DNA of 64,000 nt, taken from positions 178,143 to 242,142 of the forward strand of contig NZ_JADEVO010000003.1 in the NCBI RefSeq assembly GCF_017114825.1. The letters run 5' to 3'. The notes under the pieces are model-generated. The model was not told where the DNA came from and ran no database searches. It was given only the letters and a program-made list of their open reading frames with translations. Positions 54,664 through 64,000 of the stretch are shown piece after piece. A program made the position numbers and the translations under genes. Position 1 is the first letter of the stretch, and each line of letters opens with the position of its first letter. The stretch is from Pseudomonas gregormendelii. Its GTDB lineage: Bacteria > Pseudomonadota > Gammaproteobacteria > Pseudomonadales > Pseudomonadaceae.

Positions 54664-56793
54664 GTGGATCGCTCTCAGTTATTCAACAGTGCTCGCACAA
54701 ACGTTGCCGACTTAAGTCGGGGCAATCTGGGCGTGCCGTTGTTGCTGCTGGTCATGCTGGCGATGATGATGTTGCCGATGCCGCCGTTCCTGCTGGACGT
54801 GTTCTTCACGTTCAACATTGCGTTGTCCATCGTGGTCCTGCTGGTGTGCGTCTACGCGTTGCGGCCGCTGGATTTTGCGGTATTCCCCACCATCCTGCTG
54901 GTGGCGACGCTGCTACGGCTGGCGTTGAACGTGGCCTCCACACGCGTGGTGATGCTGCACGGCCAGGACGGTCACGCCGCTGCGGGCAAGGTGATCCAGG
55001 CCTTCGGTGAGGTGGTGATCGGCGGCAACTACGTGGTCGGTATCGTGGTGTTCGCGATCCTGATGATCATCAACTTCGTCGTGGTGACCAAGGGTGCCGG
55101 GCGGATTTCCGAGGTGAGCGCACGTTTCACCCTCGATGCGATGCCCGGCAAGCAGATGGCGATCGACGCCGACCTCAATGCCGGTTTGATCGACCAGAAC
55201 CAGGCCAAGGCGCGCCGTTCGGAAGTGGCCCAGGAAGCCGAGTTCTACGGTTCTATGGACGGTGCCAGCAAGTTTGTGCGCGGTGACGCCATTGCCGGCC
55301 TGTTGATTCTGTTTATCAACCTGATCGGCGGCATGGCGGTGGGTATCTTCCAGCACGGCATGACGTTTGCCGACGCCGGTAAGGTGTACGCGCTGCTGAC
55401 CATCGGTGACGGTTTGGTGGCGCAATTGCCATCACTGCTGTTGTCCACCGCAGCGGCAATCATGGTGACCCGTGCTTCCGGTTCGGAAGACATGGGCAAA
55501 CAGATCAGTCGCCAGATGTTCGCCTCGCCCAAGGCCCTGGCCGTGGCTGCCGGCTTGATGGCGGTGATGGGTCTGGTGCCCGGCATGCCGCACTTTTCCT
55601 TCCTGAGCATGGCGGCGCTGGCGGCAGGTGGTGCGTACCTGTTCTGGAAGAAGCAGAACGGCGTCAAGGTGCAAGCCCTGGAAGACGTCAAGCGCCAGCA
55701 GGAACTGCTGCCATCGCCGGCCCGCGCCCAGGAAACCAAGGAACTTGGCTGGGACGACGTGACGCCGATCGACATGATTGGCCTGGAAGTGGGCTATCGC
55801 CTGATTCCGCTGGTCGACCGCAATCAGGGTGGGCAGTTGCTCGCGCGGATCAAGGGCGTGCGCAAGAAGCTGTCCCAGGACCTGGGTTTCCTGATGCCCA
55901 CTGTGCACATTCGTGACAACCTCGACCTGGCGCCGAGTGCCTATCGCCTGACCCTGATGGGCGTGATCCTGGCCGAGGCGGAGATTTACCCGGACCGCGA
56001 ACTGGCGATCAACCCGGGGCAGGTCTACGGCACGCTCAACGGCATCACCGCCAAAGATCCGGCTTTTGGTCTGGAGGCGGTCTGGATTGAAGTCAGCCAA
56101 CGTGCCCAGGCGCAGTCGCTGGGATACACTGTGGTCGATGCCAGTACAGTAGTGGCCACTCACTTGAACCAGATTCTGTACAAGCACTCCAGCGAGCTGA
56201 TCGGGCACGAAGAAGTGCAGCAACTCATGCAATTGCTGGCCAAAAGCTCGCCCAAGCTGGCAGAAGAGCTGGTGCCGGGCGTGGTGTCGCTGTCGCAGTT
56301 GCTCAAGGTGCTGCAGGCTTTGCTCGCCGAACAGGTGCCGGTTCGGGACATTCGCAGCATCGCCGAGGCCATCGCGAACAACGCGGCCAAGAGTCAAGAT
56401 ACCGCCGCGCTGGTAGCTGCCGTGCGGGTCGGCGTATCCCGCGCAATCGTCCAAAGCATTGTAGGTACTGACTCCGAGCTGCCAGTTATCACGCTGGAGC
56501 CAAGGTTGGAACAGATATTGCTCAATAGTCTGCAGAAGGCAGGACAGGGCTCGGAAGAGGGCGTCCTGCTGGAGCCAAGCATGGCTGAGAAGCTGCAGCG
56601 CTCGTTGATCGATGCCGCGCAGCGTCAGGAAATGCAAGGTCAACCGGTGATTCTGCTGGTGGCCGGTCCGGTTCGCGCGATGCTCTCGCGGTTCGGTCGG
56701 CTGGCAGTCCCGGGTTTGCACGTGTTGGCGTATCAGGAAATCCCTGACAACAAGCAAGTGACCATCGTTGCGACAGTAGGGCCCAACGGCTGA
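54664..56793 (+). CDS. flhA: Flagellar biosynthesis protein FlhA
   Basis: Largest export-gate protein, 709 residues. There are about eight membrane helices in the first 330 residues with the FHIPEP-family region (FTLDAMPGKQMAIDADLNAGLIDQNQAKARRSEVAQEAEFYGSMDGASKFVRGDAIAGLL). A cytoplasmic docking domain for export chaperones follows. The start is GTG 54664 after GAGGA. flhF follows 11 bases later. Confidence 0.98.
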   Translation: MDRSQLFNSARTNVADLSRGNLGVPLLLLVMLAMMMLPMPPFLLDVFFTFNIALSIVVLLVCVYALRPLDFAVFPTILLVATLLRLALNVASTRVVMLHGQDGHAAAGKVIQAFGEVVIGGNYVVGIVVFAILMIINFVVVTKGAGRISEVSARFTLDAMPGKQMAIDADLNAGLIDQNQAKARRSEVAQEAEFYGSMDGASKFVRGDAIAGLLILFINLIGGMAVGIFQHGMTFADAGKVYALLTIGDGLVAQLPSLLLSTAAAIMVTRASGSEDMGKQISRQMFASPKALAVAAGLMAVMGLVPGMPHFSFLSMAALAAGGAYLFWKKQNGVKVQALEDVKRQQELLPSPARAQETKELGWDDVTPIDMIGLEVGYRLIPLVDRNQGGQLLARIKGVRKKLSQDLGFLMPTVHIRDNLDLAPSAYRLTLMGVILAEAEIYPDRELAINPGQVYGTLNGITAKDPAFGLEAVWIEVSQRAQAQSLGYTVVDASTVVATHLNQILYKHSSELIGHEEVQQLMQLLAKSSPKLAEELVPGVVSLSQLLKVLQALLAEQVPVRDIRSIAEAIANNAAKSQDTAALVAAVRVGVSRAIVQSIVGTDSELPVITLEPRLEQILLNSLQKAGQGSEEGVLLEPSMAEKLQRSLIDAAQRQEMQGQPVILLVAGPVRAMLSRFGRLAVPGLHVLAYQEIPDNKQVTIVATVGPNG

Positions 56794-56804
56794 GGTAGTG
56801 GTTT

Positions 56805-58130
56805 ATGCAAGTTAAGCGTTTTTTCGCCGCCGATATGCGTCAGGCCATGAAACTGGTTCGTGACGAGCTGGGCGCCGATGCCGCGATCATCGGCAACCGC
56901 CGAATCGCCGGCGGCGTGGAGCTGACGGCTGCCCTCGATTACAAGCTGTCGGCGCTGGCACCGCGGGTTCCGAACATGGAACTCGAGGACGAATTGCGCA
57001 AGACCCAGTCGCGGATCGTCACCGCCCAGGCCGAACTGAGCCTGCGCAGCGAAGGCGAGAGCGACAAGGCCACCAATCGCCAGCTGTTCGCCGGCTTGCC
57101 CCTGACTGCCGCCGAACCGCTGGTCGAACCCACCTACACCGAGCCTGCACGCCCGGCGCCGGCGCCCGCTGCCACTGGCGGTGTCGATCCGCGTGCATTT
57201 GACTCGATGCGCTTTGAACTCAACAGCCTGCGCGAACTGATGGAAGTGCAGTTGGGCTCCCTGGCGTGGAATCAGCTGCAAGGCAGCCGCCCGGCCCAGG
57301 CCAACCTGTGGCGCCGGCTGCAACGCATTGGCCTGTCCGGTCCGCTGTCGAGGGATCTGCTGGCAATGATCGGCGACATTGACGAGCCTCGCCAGGCCTG
57401 GCGCATGCTGCTGGCGCACTTGGCGCGGATGATCGCCACACCGGAAATCGAACCCCTGGAAGAGGGTGGCGTGATTGCCATGGTCGGCCCTGCCGGCATG
57501 GGCAAGACCACCACCCTGGCCAAACTCGCTGCCCGCTACGTGCTCAAGTACGGCGCGCAGAACATTGCGCTGGTGAGCATGGACAGCTACCGGATCGGCG
57601 CCCAGGAACAGCTCAAGACCCTGGGCCGCATCCTCAATGTGCCGGTGACTCATGTCGACCCGGGGCAGTCGCTGGTGCAGGCGCTGGAGCCTTTGTTGCG
57701 CAAGCGTGTGGTGTTGATCGATACCGCCGGCCTGCAGGCCAGCGATCCGGCACTGCGCATGCAGCTCGAAAGCCTGGCCGGACGTGGCATCAAGTCAAAA
57801 AATTACCTGGTCCTCGCAACCACCAGCCAGAAACAGGTTCTAACCGCCGCTTATCACAGTTACAAGCGCTGCGGGCTCGCCGGCTGCATCCTGACTAAAC
57901 TGGATGAAACGGCCAGTCTGGGCGATGTGTTGAGCCTGGCCATCAGTCATGAACTGCCGGTGGCCTACCTGACCGATGGGCCACGGATCCCGGATGACTT
58001 GCATCTGCCGCGGCGTCATCAATTGGTCAGTCGCGCAGTCAGCGTGCAAATGCAGGAAGAACCCAGCGAAGAAGCCATGGCTGACATGTTCGCTGATATT
58101 TACCACAGTCCCACCAAGCAGGTTGGCTGA
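56805..58130 (+). CDS. flhF: Polar flagellar GTPase FlhF
   Basis: SRP-family GTPase that places the flagellum at the pole (441 residues). It has a basic/variable N-terminal domain, then NG domains with P-loop GPAGMGKTT (228-236), MDSYRIGAQEQLKTLGRIL, DTAG, and TKLDETASLG near the C terminus. It lies between flhA and fleN, the usual context for numerical and positional control. Confidence 0.97.
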   Translation: MQVKRFFAADMRQAMKLVRDELGADAAIIGNRRIAGGVELTAALDYKLSALAPRVPNMELEDELRKTQSRIVTAQAELSLRSEGESDKATNRQLFAGLPLTAAEPLVEPTYTEPARPAPAPAATGGVDPRAFDSMRFELNSLRELMEVQLGSLAWNQLQGSRPAQANLWRRLQRIGLSGPLSRDLLAMIGDIDEPRQAWRMLLAHLARMIATPEIEPLEEGGVIAMVGPAGMGKTTTLAKLAARYVLKYGAQNIALVSMDSYRIGAQEQLKTLGRILNVPVTHVDPGQSLVQALEPLLRKRVVLIDTAGLQASDPALRMQLESLAGRGIKSKNYLVLATTSQKQVLTAAYHSYKRCGLAGCILTKLDETASLGDVLSLAISHELPVAYLTDGPRIPDDLHLPRRHQLVSRAVSVQMQEEPSEEAMADMFADIYHSPTKQVG

Positions 58131-58137
58131 GGTATTA

Positions 58138-58245
58138 ATGAATCGTTTTTGTACCTACATCGATGGTCTGCCATGCATTGTTCAGATGATGAACGCGCAG
58201 CCAGTAATGTGGCCTCCGTCTATGCAAGACAAGGTAAAGAAATAA
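58138..58245 (+). CDS. Possible 35-codon ORF between flhF and fleN
   Basis: ATG 58138 follows TGAGGTATTA (GAGG at five-base spacing), and a 35-codon frame (MNRFCTYIDGLPCIVQMMNA...) ends one base before the fleN ATG. No family is recognised. It may be translated and couple fleN translation, or be chance. Confidence 0.3.
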   Translation: MNRFCTYIDGLPCIVQMMNAQPVMWPPSMQDKVKK

Positions 58246-58246
58246 C

Positions 58247-59077
58247 ATGGGCAGCATGCATCCCGTACAGGTGATCGCGGTGACCGGCGGCAAAGGTGGC
58301 GTCGGCAAAACTAACGTGTCAGTGAACTTGTCGCTGGCTTTGGCTGAGCTCGGACGGCGCGTCATGCTTCTGGACGCCGACCTTGGGCTGGCGAACGTCG
58401 ACGTCCTTTTGGGGCTGACACCCAAACGTACCCTGGCCGACGTGATCGAAGGCCGCTGTGAGCTGCGCGACGTTCTGTTGCAAGGCCCGGGCGGCATTCG
58501 TATCGTGCCGGCCGCGTCCGGCACCCAGAGCATGGTGCACCTGACACCGGCTCAACACGCCGGCCTGATCCAGGCCTTCAGCGACATCGGCGATAACCTC
58601 GATGTGCTGGTGATCGACACGGCTGCGGGCATTGGTGATTCGGTGGTCAGCTTTGTGCGCGCCGCCCAGGAAGTCCTGCTGGTGGTGTGCGACGAGCCGA
58701 CCTCGATCACTGACGCCTATGCGTTGATCAAGTTGCTCAACCGCGACTACGGCATGAACCGCTTCCGCGTCCTGGCCAATATGGCCCAGAGCCCGCAGGA
58801 AGGGCGCAACCTGTTCGCCAAGTTGACCAAGGTCACGGACCGCTTCCTCGACGTCGCCCTGCAATATGTCGGCGCGGTGCCATACGACGAAAGCGTGCGC
58901 AAGGCCGTGCAAAAACAGCGTGCGGTTTACGAAGCGTTTCCGCGTTCCAAATGTTCGCTGGCGTTCAAGGCGATCGCGCAGAAGGTCGATACCTGGCCGC
59001 TGCCGGCGAACCCGCGCGGGCACCTGGAATTTTTCGTTGAGCGCCTCGTACAACAAACGGCAGGGCCGGTGCTATGA
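58247..59077 (+). CDS. fleN: Flagellar number regulator FleN (FlhG), MinD/ParA-type ATPase
   Basis: Anti-activator of FleQ that limits flagellar number (276 residues). The deviant Walker A is TGGKGGVGKTNVSVNL (residues 13-28), then LLDADLGLANVDVLLGL and DTAAGIGDSVVSF. A second in-frame ATG (58256) would start the protein three residues later. It overlaps fliA by four bases. Confidence 0.96.
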   Translation: MGSMHPVQVIAVTGGKGGVGKTNVSVNLSLALAELGRRVMLLDADLGLANVDVLLGLTPKRTLADVIEGRCELRDVLLQGPGGIRIVPAASGTQSMVHLTPAQHAGLIQAFSDIGDNLDVLVIDTAAGIGDSVVSFVRAAQEVLLVVCDEPTSITDAYALIKLLNRDYGMNRFRVLANMAQSPQEGRNLFAKLTKVTDRFLDVALQYVGAVPYDESVRKAVQKQRAVYEAFPRSKCSLAFKAIAQKVDTWPLPANPRGHLEFFVERLVQQTAGPVL

Positions 59078-59814
59078 CCGCCAGTGGCTATAACCTCTAC
59101 AAGATATCGGCCCGCGATGCGCAGTGCGAGCTGATCGAGCGTTACGCGCCACTGGTAAAACGGATTGCCTACCACCTGCTGGCGCGTTTGCCGGCCAGTG
59201 TCCAGGTCGAAGACCTGATCCAGGCCGGGATGATCGGCCTGCTTGAAGTATCCACCAAATACGACGCCAGCAAAGGCGCGAGTTTCGAGACGTACGCGGG
59301 CATTCGAATCCGCGGCGCGATGCTCGATGAAGTGCGCAAGGGGGACTGGGCGCCACGTTCGGTCCACCGCAATACCCGAATGGTCAGCGACGCAATTCGC
59401 TCGATTGAAGCTAAAACAGGTCGCGACGCTAAAGATCACGAAGTTGCGGCCGAACTCCAATTGAGTCTTGACGATTATTACGGGATTTTGAACGACACCC
59501 TGGGCAGCCGCCTCTTCAGTTTCGACGACCTGTTGCAGGACGGCGAACACGAAGGGCTGCACGAGGATGGCGCAAGTGCTCATACGGAGCCGTCGCGTGA
59601 CCTGGAAGATGAACGCTTCCAGGCCGCGCTGGCGGACGCGATTGCCAATTTGCCGGAGCGTGAGCGACTGGTGTTGGCGCTGTACTACGACGAAGAGCTG
59701 AACCTCAAGGAAATCGGTGAGGTCCTGGGTGTCAGCGAATCTCGGGTCAGCCAGTTACACAGCCAGTGCGCGGCCCGTTTGCGGGGGCGTTTGGGGGAGT
59801 GGCGAGCGCGCTGA
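59074..59814 (+). CDS. fliA: RNA polymerase sigma-28 factor FliA
   Basis: Sigma factor for late flagellar genes (246 residues). Region 2 is seen as YAPLVKRIAYHLLARLPASVQVEDLIQAGMIGLLEVSTKYD. The region 3 area includes FETYAGIRIRGAMLDEVRKGDWAPRSVHR. Region 4 is LPERERLVLALYYDEELNLKEIGEVLGVSESRVSQLHSQ. It should read the sigma-28 sites found here at 30111 and 33864. ATG overlaps the fleN stop. Confidence 0.98.
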   Translation: MTASGYNLYKISARDAQCELIERYAPLVKRIAYHLLARLPASVQVEDLIQAGMIGLLEVSTKYDASKGASFETYAGIRIRGAMLDEVRKGDWAPRSVHRNTRMVSDAIRSIEAKTGRDAKDHEVAAELQLSLDDYYGILNDTLGSRLFSFDDLLQDGEHEGLHEDGASAHTEPSRDLEDERFQAALADAIANLPERERLVLALYYDEELNLKEIGEVLGVSESRVSQLHSQCAARLRGRLGEWRAR

Positions 59815-59978
59815 AGGCAGTGTGGGGACACTGCGAACGGGCTGGCGGGTGTTAAACGCGCCGGTCGCGATCTGTTGTGCTCCAGACAGTCATCGAGTGT
59901 TTTGCCGGATTGAATGAAATGGCGTGTCCAGGTGCTGGGCGCGTTTAAGACTGCTTGGAGGTCGAATTGGACAAGAAC

Positions 59979-60350
59979 ATGAAAATCCTCATCGTTGATG
60001 ACTTCTCAACGATGCGGCGGATCATAAAAAACCTGTTGCGTGACCTTGGGTTCACCAACACGGTCGAGGCGGATGACGGCACTACGGCCATTCCGGTCCT
60101 CAACAGCGGTAGCATCGACTTTCTGGTAACGGACTGGAACATGCCCGGCATGACCGGCATCGATCTGCTGCGCCACGTGCGTGCCGACGAAAAGCTCAAG
60201 CACCTGCCAGTGCTGATGGTGACCGCCGAAGCCAAGCGCGAGCAAATCATTGAAGCAGCCCAGGCCGGTGTTAACGGCTATGTGGTCAAGCCCTTCACGG
60301 CCCAGGCGTTGAAAGAAAAAATCGAAAAGATTTTCGAACGCATAGGCTGA
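59979..60350 (+). CDS. cheY: Chemotaxis response regulator CheY
   Basis: Single-domain receiver (123 residues from ATG 59979, [20 protein letters not shown]). Acidic pocket D7 D8, phospho-acceptor D52 ([12 protein letters not shown]), T82 and K104 are all intact; phospho-CheY binds FliM. A GGAGGT Shine-Dalgarno at 59957 lies 16 bases from this ATG but only four from an in-frame TTG at 59967, which would add four residues; the ATG is the family start, but the TTG may be the real one. The fliA-cheY gap is about 160 bases. Confidence 0.96.
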   Translation: MKILIVDDFSTMRRIIKNLLRDLGFTNTVEADDGTTAIPVLNSGSIDFLVTDWNMPGMTGIDLLRHVRADEKLKHLPVLMVTAEAKREQIIEAAQAGVNGYVVKPFTAQALKEKIEKIFERIG

Positions 60351-60372
60351 GTCACTGCGCCACGGGGGAGCT

Positions 60373-61161
60373 ATGGAGCAAAAAGAAATTTCACAGGGCG
60401 ATTTCGAATCGACCCTGAAAAAACACGCCGTCGAATTGGTCGAGAGCCTTGAAAAAGGCAAGTTCGGCGACGCCGTGCAACTGATCCATGAGCTCAACCA
60501 GACCCGTGACCGCGGCCTGTACCAGGAGGTGGGCAAGCTCACCCGCGAGTTGCATAGCGCGATCGTCAATTTCCAGATTGATCCGAATATGCCGCAAGCC
60601 GAGGAGGTCTCTCAGATCACCGACGCCACCGAGCGCCTGGGGTACGTGGTCAAGCTCACCGAAGCCGCCGCCAACCGCACCATGGACCTGGTGGAAAACG
60701 CCACGCCGCTGGTTAACAGCCTGAGCCAGGAAGCCGAGGCCTTGAGCACGGACTGGGGACGGTTTATGCGCCGCGAAGTCGGGGCCGAAGAGTTCCGCGA
60801 GCTGGCCCGGCGGGTCGACGGTTTCCTGACACGCAGCAGCGAAGACAATCGCGTGGTGGCGGGCAACCTCAACGACATTCTGCTCGCTCAGGATTACCAG
60901 GACCTCACCGGCCAGGTGATCAAGCGCGTGACTCAATTGGTCACCGAAGTTGAAAGCAATCTGCTCAAGCTCGTGCTGATGGCCAGTCAGGTGGACCGCT
61001 TTGCGGGCATCGAACATGACCGTCAAGCGATGCACGCGGAAAAAGATCCACAAAAACATCTCTCTCAGGGTGAAGGTCCGCAGATTCATGCCGATAAAAG
61101 AGAAGACGTTATGTCCGGTCAGGACGATGTGGACGATTTGCTATCCAGCCTTGGATTTTAG
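60373..61161 (+). CDS. cheZ: CheY phosphatase CheZ
   Basis: Dephosphorylates CheY (262 residues). The long helical hairpin carries LAQDYQDLTGQVIKRV with the catalytic Gln at 181. The C-terminal CheY-binding peptide DDVDDLLSSLGF ends the protein. The ~30-residue stretch before it is a flexible linker. It is 22 bases after cheY and 21 before cheA. Confidence 0.97.
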   Translation: MEQKEISQGDFESTLKKHAVELVESLEKGKFGDAVQLIHELNQTRDRGLYQEVGKLTRELHSAIVNFQIDPNMPQAEEVSQITDATERLGYVVKLTEAAANRTMDLVENATPLVNSLSQEAEALSTDWGRFMRREVGAEEFRELARRVDGFLTRSSEDNRVVAGNLNDILLAQDYQDLTGQVIKRVTQLVTEVESNLLKLVLMASQVDRFAGIEHDRQAMHAEKDPQKHLSQGEGPQIHADKREDVMSGQDDVDDLLSSLGF

Positions 61162-61182
61162 ACCTGTAGGAGCACCCCATTA

Positions 61183-63420
61183 ATGAGCTTCGGCGCCGAT
61201 GAAGAGATCCTTCAGGATTTCCTGGTTGAGGCCGGCGAGATTCTAGAGCAACTGTCCGAACAACTGGTCGAGCTGGAAAGCCGACCGGATGATGCGGATT
61301 TGCTCAATGCAATTTTTCGCGGTTTTCACACTGTAAAAGGGGGCGCCGGCTTCCTCCAGCTCAACGAGCTGGTGGAGTGCTGTCACATCGCCGAGAACGT
61401 GTTCGACATCCTGCGCAAGGGTGAGCGTCGCGTCGACTCGGAACTGATGGACGTAGTTCTCGAAGCACTGGACGCGGTGAACGGCATGTTCACCGAAGTC
61501 CGCGAGCGCAGCCCGATCACGGCGGCCACGCCTGAGTTGCTGGCAGCCCTGGCCCGTCTGGCCGAGCCGCAATCGGCCGACGAAGCTGCACCGGTTGCCG
61601 AAGTGGCGCCGGTGGCAGAAAGCACATCGGGTGACATTACCGACAACGAATTCGAGCAACTGCTGGACTCGTTGAACGCCGTCAAGGCCCAGGCCGAGGC
61701 GGCGCCTGCCGCACCAGCACCCGTCAGCACCACGGCTGCAGCCAGCGACGAAATCACCGACGACGAGTTCGAGTCGTTGCTCGATCAGTTGCACGGTAAA
61801 GGCCAGTTCGCCATCGACGCCGTGGTTGCCCCGGCGGCACCTGCCGCACCGGCTGCACCAAAGGCCGCAGGCGACAGCTCGGACATCACCGACGAAGAAT
61901 TCGAAGCACTGCTCGATCAGCTCCATGGCAAGGGTAACTTCGCCGTCGAAGCGCTGGAGTCGGCGATTGCGTCGGCGCCCGTCGCGGCAGCACCAGTCGC
62001 CGCCGCAGTGGGCAGCGACCTGATCTCCGATCACGAATTCGAAGCGCTGCTCGACGAATTGCACGGTAAAGGCAAGTTCTCCGAAGTCGGCACGGCTACG
62101 GTCGCTGCCAGTGCTGCTGTAGCCGCGCCGGTAGCCAAGGCCGCAGCGCCCAAGCCGGTGGCGAAAGCCCCTGAGCCAAAAGCCGAAGCCGCCAAGCCTG
62201 CCCCGGCTCGCGCACCGGCCACGCCGCCGGCGGAAAAGCCGGCAAGCGAAGCCGAGACTACCGTGCGGGTCGATACCGCGCGCCTCGACGAAATCATGAA
62301 CATGGTCGGCGAACTGGTGCTGGTGCGTAACCGCCTGGTGCGCCTGGGTGCCAACAGCGCCGACGAGGCCATGTCCAAGGCCGTGTCCAACCTCGACGTG
62401 GTCACGGCGGACCTGCAAACCGCGGTGATGAAGACCCGCATGCAGCCAATCAAGAAGGTCTTCGGGCGTTTCCCGCGCCTGGTTCGCGACCTGGCTCGCC
62501 AGCTCAAGAAAGAGATCAACCTGGAACTGGTCGGCGAAGAAACCGACCTCGACAAGAACCTCGTCGAGGCCCTGGCCGACCCGCTGGTCCACTTGGTACG
62601 CAACGCCGTCGACCACGGTATCGAGTCGCCGGAAGAGCGCGAAGCCGCGGGCAAGTCCCGTGGTGGCAAGGTCATTCTTGCGGCCGAGCAGGAAGGCGAC
62701 CACATCCTGTTGTCGATTTCCGATGACGGCAAAGGCATGGACCCCAACATCCTGCGCGCCATTGCGGTCAAACGCGGGGTCATGGACAAGGACGCCGCCG
62801 ATCGCCTGAGCGACACCGAGTGCTACAACCTGATTTTTGCCCCGGGCTTCTCGACCAAGACCGAGATCTCCGACGTGTCAGGGCGTGGCGTGGGCATGGA
62901 CGTGGTGAAAACCAAGATCTCCCAGCTCAACGGCTCGATCAACATCTACTCGGCCAAGGGCCAGGGTTCGAAGATCGTCATCAAGGTGCCGTTGACCCTG
63001 GCGATCATGCCGACGCTGATGGTCATGCTCGGCAACCAGGCGTTCGCGTTCCCGCTGGTGAACGTCAACGAGATCTTCCACCTCGACCTGTCGCGCACCA
63101 ACGTGGTCGATGGGCAGGAAGTGGTGATCGTGCGCGACAAGGCATTGCCACTGTTCTACCTCAAGCGCTGGCTGGTCGCTTCCGCCGCTCATGAAGAGCA
63201 GCGTGAAGGCCATGTGGTGATCCTTTCGGTGGGCACCCAGCGAATCGGCTTTGTCGTCGATCAACTGGTAGGCCAGGAAGAAGTGGTCATCAAGCCATTG
63301 GGCAAGATGCTCCAGGGAACCCCGGGCATGTCGGGCGCCACCATCACCGGTGATGGCCGTATTGCGCTGATTCTCGATGTTCCGAGCATGCTCAAGCGTT
63401 ACGCCACCCGGCGTATTTGA
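61183..63420 (+). CDS. cheA: Chemotaxis histidine kinase CheA
   Basis: Chemotaxis kinase (745 residues). The P1 phosphotransfer domain has H49 in [14 protein letters not shown]. From about 150 to 305 four short repeats (core [17 protein letters not shown]) separated by Ala/Pro-rich spacers replace a normal P2 domain. A further Ala/Pro/Lys linker leads to the P3 dimerisation helices ([26 protein letters not shown]). The P4 kinase domain has the N box [12 protein letters not shown] and DDGKGMD. P5 is CheW-like ([17 protein letters not shown]). Confidence 0.97.
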   Translation: MSFGADEEILQDFLVEAGEILEQLSEQLVELESRPDDADLLNAIFRGFHTVKGGAGFLQLNELVECCHIAENVFDILRKGERRVDSELMDVVLEALDAVNGMFTEVRERSPITAATPELLAALARLAEPQSADEAAPVAEVAPVAESTSGDITDNEFEQLLDSLNAVKAQAEAAPAAPAPVSTTAAASDEITDDEFESLLDQLHGKGQFAIDAVVAPAAPAAPAAPKAAGDSSDITDEEFEALLDQLHGKGNFAVEALESAIASAPVAAAPVAAAVGSDLISDHEFEALLDELHGKGKFSEVGTATVAASAAVAAPVAKAAAPKPVAKAPEPKAEAAKPAPARAPATPPAEKPASEAETTVRVDTARLDEIMNMVGELVLVRNRLVRLGANSADEAMSKAVSNLDVVTADLQTAVMKTRMQPIKKVFGRFPRLVRDLARQLKKEINLELVGEETDLDKNLVEALADPLVHLVRNAVDHGIESPEEREAAGKSRGGKVILAAEQEGDHILLSISDDGKGMDPNILRAIAVKRGVMDKDAADRLSDTECYNLIFAPGFSTKTEISDVSGRGVGMDVVKTKISQLNGSINIYSAKGQGSKIVIKVPLTLAIMPTLMVMLGNQAFAFPLVNVNEIFHLDLSRTNVVDGQEVVIVRDKALPLFYLKRWLVASAAHEEQREGHVVILSVGTQRIGFVVDQLVGQEEVVIKPLGKMLQGTPGMSGATITGDGRIALILDVPSMLKRYATRRI

Positions 63421-63426
63421 TTCTGG

Positions 63427-63455
63427 TGGAGCGGGGCGATCGCGCCTTCGCTCCA
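63427..63455 (+). other. Stem-loop in the cheA-cheB gap
   Basis: TGGAGCG / CGCTCCA with an inner GGCG-type pairing lies just upstream of the cheB ribosome site (CGGAG). It may tune cheB translation; it has no T run and is not a clear terminator. Confidence 0.4.
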
Positions 63456-63470
63456 TCTAACGGAGTGTTT

Positions 63471-64000
63471 ATGGCAGTCAAGGTCCTGGTGGTGGACGAT
63501 TCGGGTTTTTTCCGTCGCCGCGTCTCGGAAATTCTTTCGGCGGATCCGAACATCCAGGTCGTCGGTACCGCGACCAACGGCAAAGAGGCGATCGACCAGG
63601 CGTTGGCCCTCAAGCCGGATGTGATCACCATGGACTACGAGATGCCCATGATGGACGGCATCACGGCGGTGCGGCACATCATGCAACGCTGCCCGACCCC
63701 GGTATTGATGTTCTCCTCGCTGACGCACGAAGGCGCCCGGGTCACCCTGGATGCGCTGGACGCTGGTGCGGTGGATTTCCTGCCGAAGAATTTCGAAGAC
63801 ATCTCGCGCAACCCGGACAAGGTCAAGCAACTGCTGTGCGAGAAGATCCATACCCTCTCGCGCAGTAATCGGCGCGCCGGTGCCTACAGTGCGCCGGCCC
63901 CCGTTGCCGCGCCCATAGCCGCACCTGCGCCCGCGCCGTCGAGCGTTGGCAGTTACAGCAGCAGTGCGCCTGCGCGTCCGGCACCGGCACCGATTGCCTC
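63471..64000 (+). CDS. cheB: Chemotaxis methylesterase CheB (C terminus cut off by window edge)
   Basis: Receptor-modifying methylesterase/deamidase. The first 176 residues are present: an intact receiver domain (DD at 9-10, phospho-acceptor D55 in [14 protein letters not shown]106) and a long Ala/Pro/Ser-rich linker beginning at about residue 127. The catalytic esterase domain lies beyond the window. ATG 63471 is preceded by CGGAG. It follows cheA by 50 bases. Confidence 0.95.
   Translation, partial: MAVKVLVVDDSGFFRRRVSEILSADPNIQVVGTATNGKEAIDQALALKPDVITMDYEMPMMDGITAVRHIMQRCPTPVLMFSSLTHEGARVTLDALDAGAVDFLPKNFEDISRNPDKVKQLLCEKIHTLSRSNRRAGAYSAPAPVAAPIAAPAPAPSSVGSYSSSAPARPAPAPIA

Noticed and set aside
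59838..59858. TGGCGGGTGTTAAACGC upstream of cheY as sigma-54 site
   Set aside because: GG-to-GC spacing is 12 and no match to TTGC; no supported promoter for cheY was found.

Overview
The window is a chromosomal segment of a fluorescent Pseudomonas, most likely of the P. fluorescens complex. The basis is the gene content and order (phhABC/phhR; a polar-flagellum cluster run by FleQ, FleSR, FlhF, FleN and FliA), the high-GC coding, and many REP/REPIN repeats of the 'GTAGGAGC...' and 'GTGGGAGC...' types. Gene names rest on recognising protein sequence and context; no database search was run.

Region 1 (1-15.7 kb) is housekeeping. It holds a truncated potassium transporter gene trkH, a YdjA-like nitroreductase, and a Cpx-type envelope-stress set in the unusual order cpxR, spy/cpxP-like, cpxA. 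Then come yciI, yciB, the PHP exonuclease gene rnm, a YciO protein, the condensin partners scpA-scpB, a DUF1289 protein and rluB. A 660-base non-coding stretch with two candidate leader or small ORFs precedes an aromatic amino-acid permease. It is followed by arfB, an MFS transporter and two tiny proteins.

Region 2 (15.7-20 kb) is phenylalanine catabolism: phhA-phhB-phhC on the minus strand, divergent from the activator gene phhR, with a candidate PhhR box between them.

Region 3 (20.2-64 kb) is one long plus-strand flagellar and chemotaxis locus. It runs flgFGHIJKL, a FabH-like gene, fliC, flaG, fliD, fliS, fliT, fleQ, fleS, fleR, fliEFGHIJ, hsbA-hsbR-hptB, fliK, fliLMNOPQR-flhB, flhA-flhF-fleN-fliA, and cheY-cheZ-cheA-cheB (cheB cut by the window end). 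The regulatory hierarchy is visible in the DNA. Sigma-54 sites with exact GG-N10-GC spacing precede flgF, fleS, fliE, fliK, fliL and flhA, and a near-match precedes fliD. Sigma-28 (FliA) sites with exact N15 spacing precede fliC and fliS. FleQ with sigma-54 would drive fleSR and the basal-body and export genes, FleR later genes, and FliA the filament genes. FlhF and FleN would set polar position and number, and HptB-HsbR-HsbA would link phosphorelay input to FlgM/FliA output.

Nothing here is clearly a wholly new system. The best leads are a possible Trp-codon leader peptide before the aromatic permease, an orphan palindrome followed by a 48-codon ORF with a strong Shine-Dalgarno, a lone FabH-like enzyme between flgL and fliC, a REP element translated into the C terminus of FleS, and four short tandem repeats in the CheA linker.
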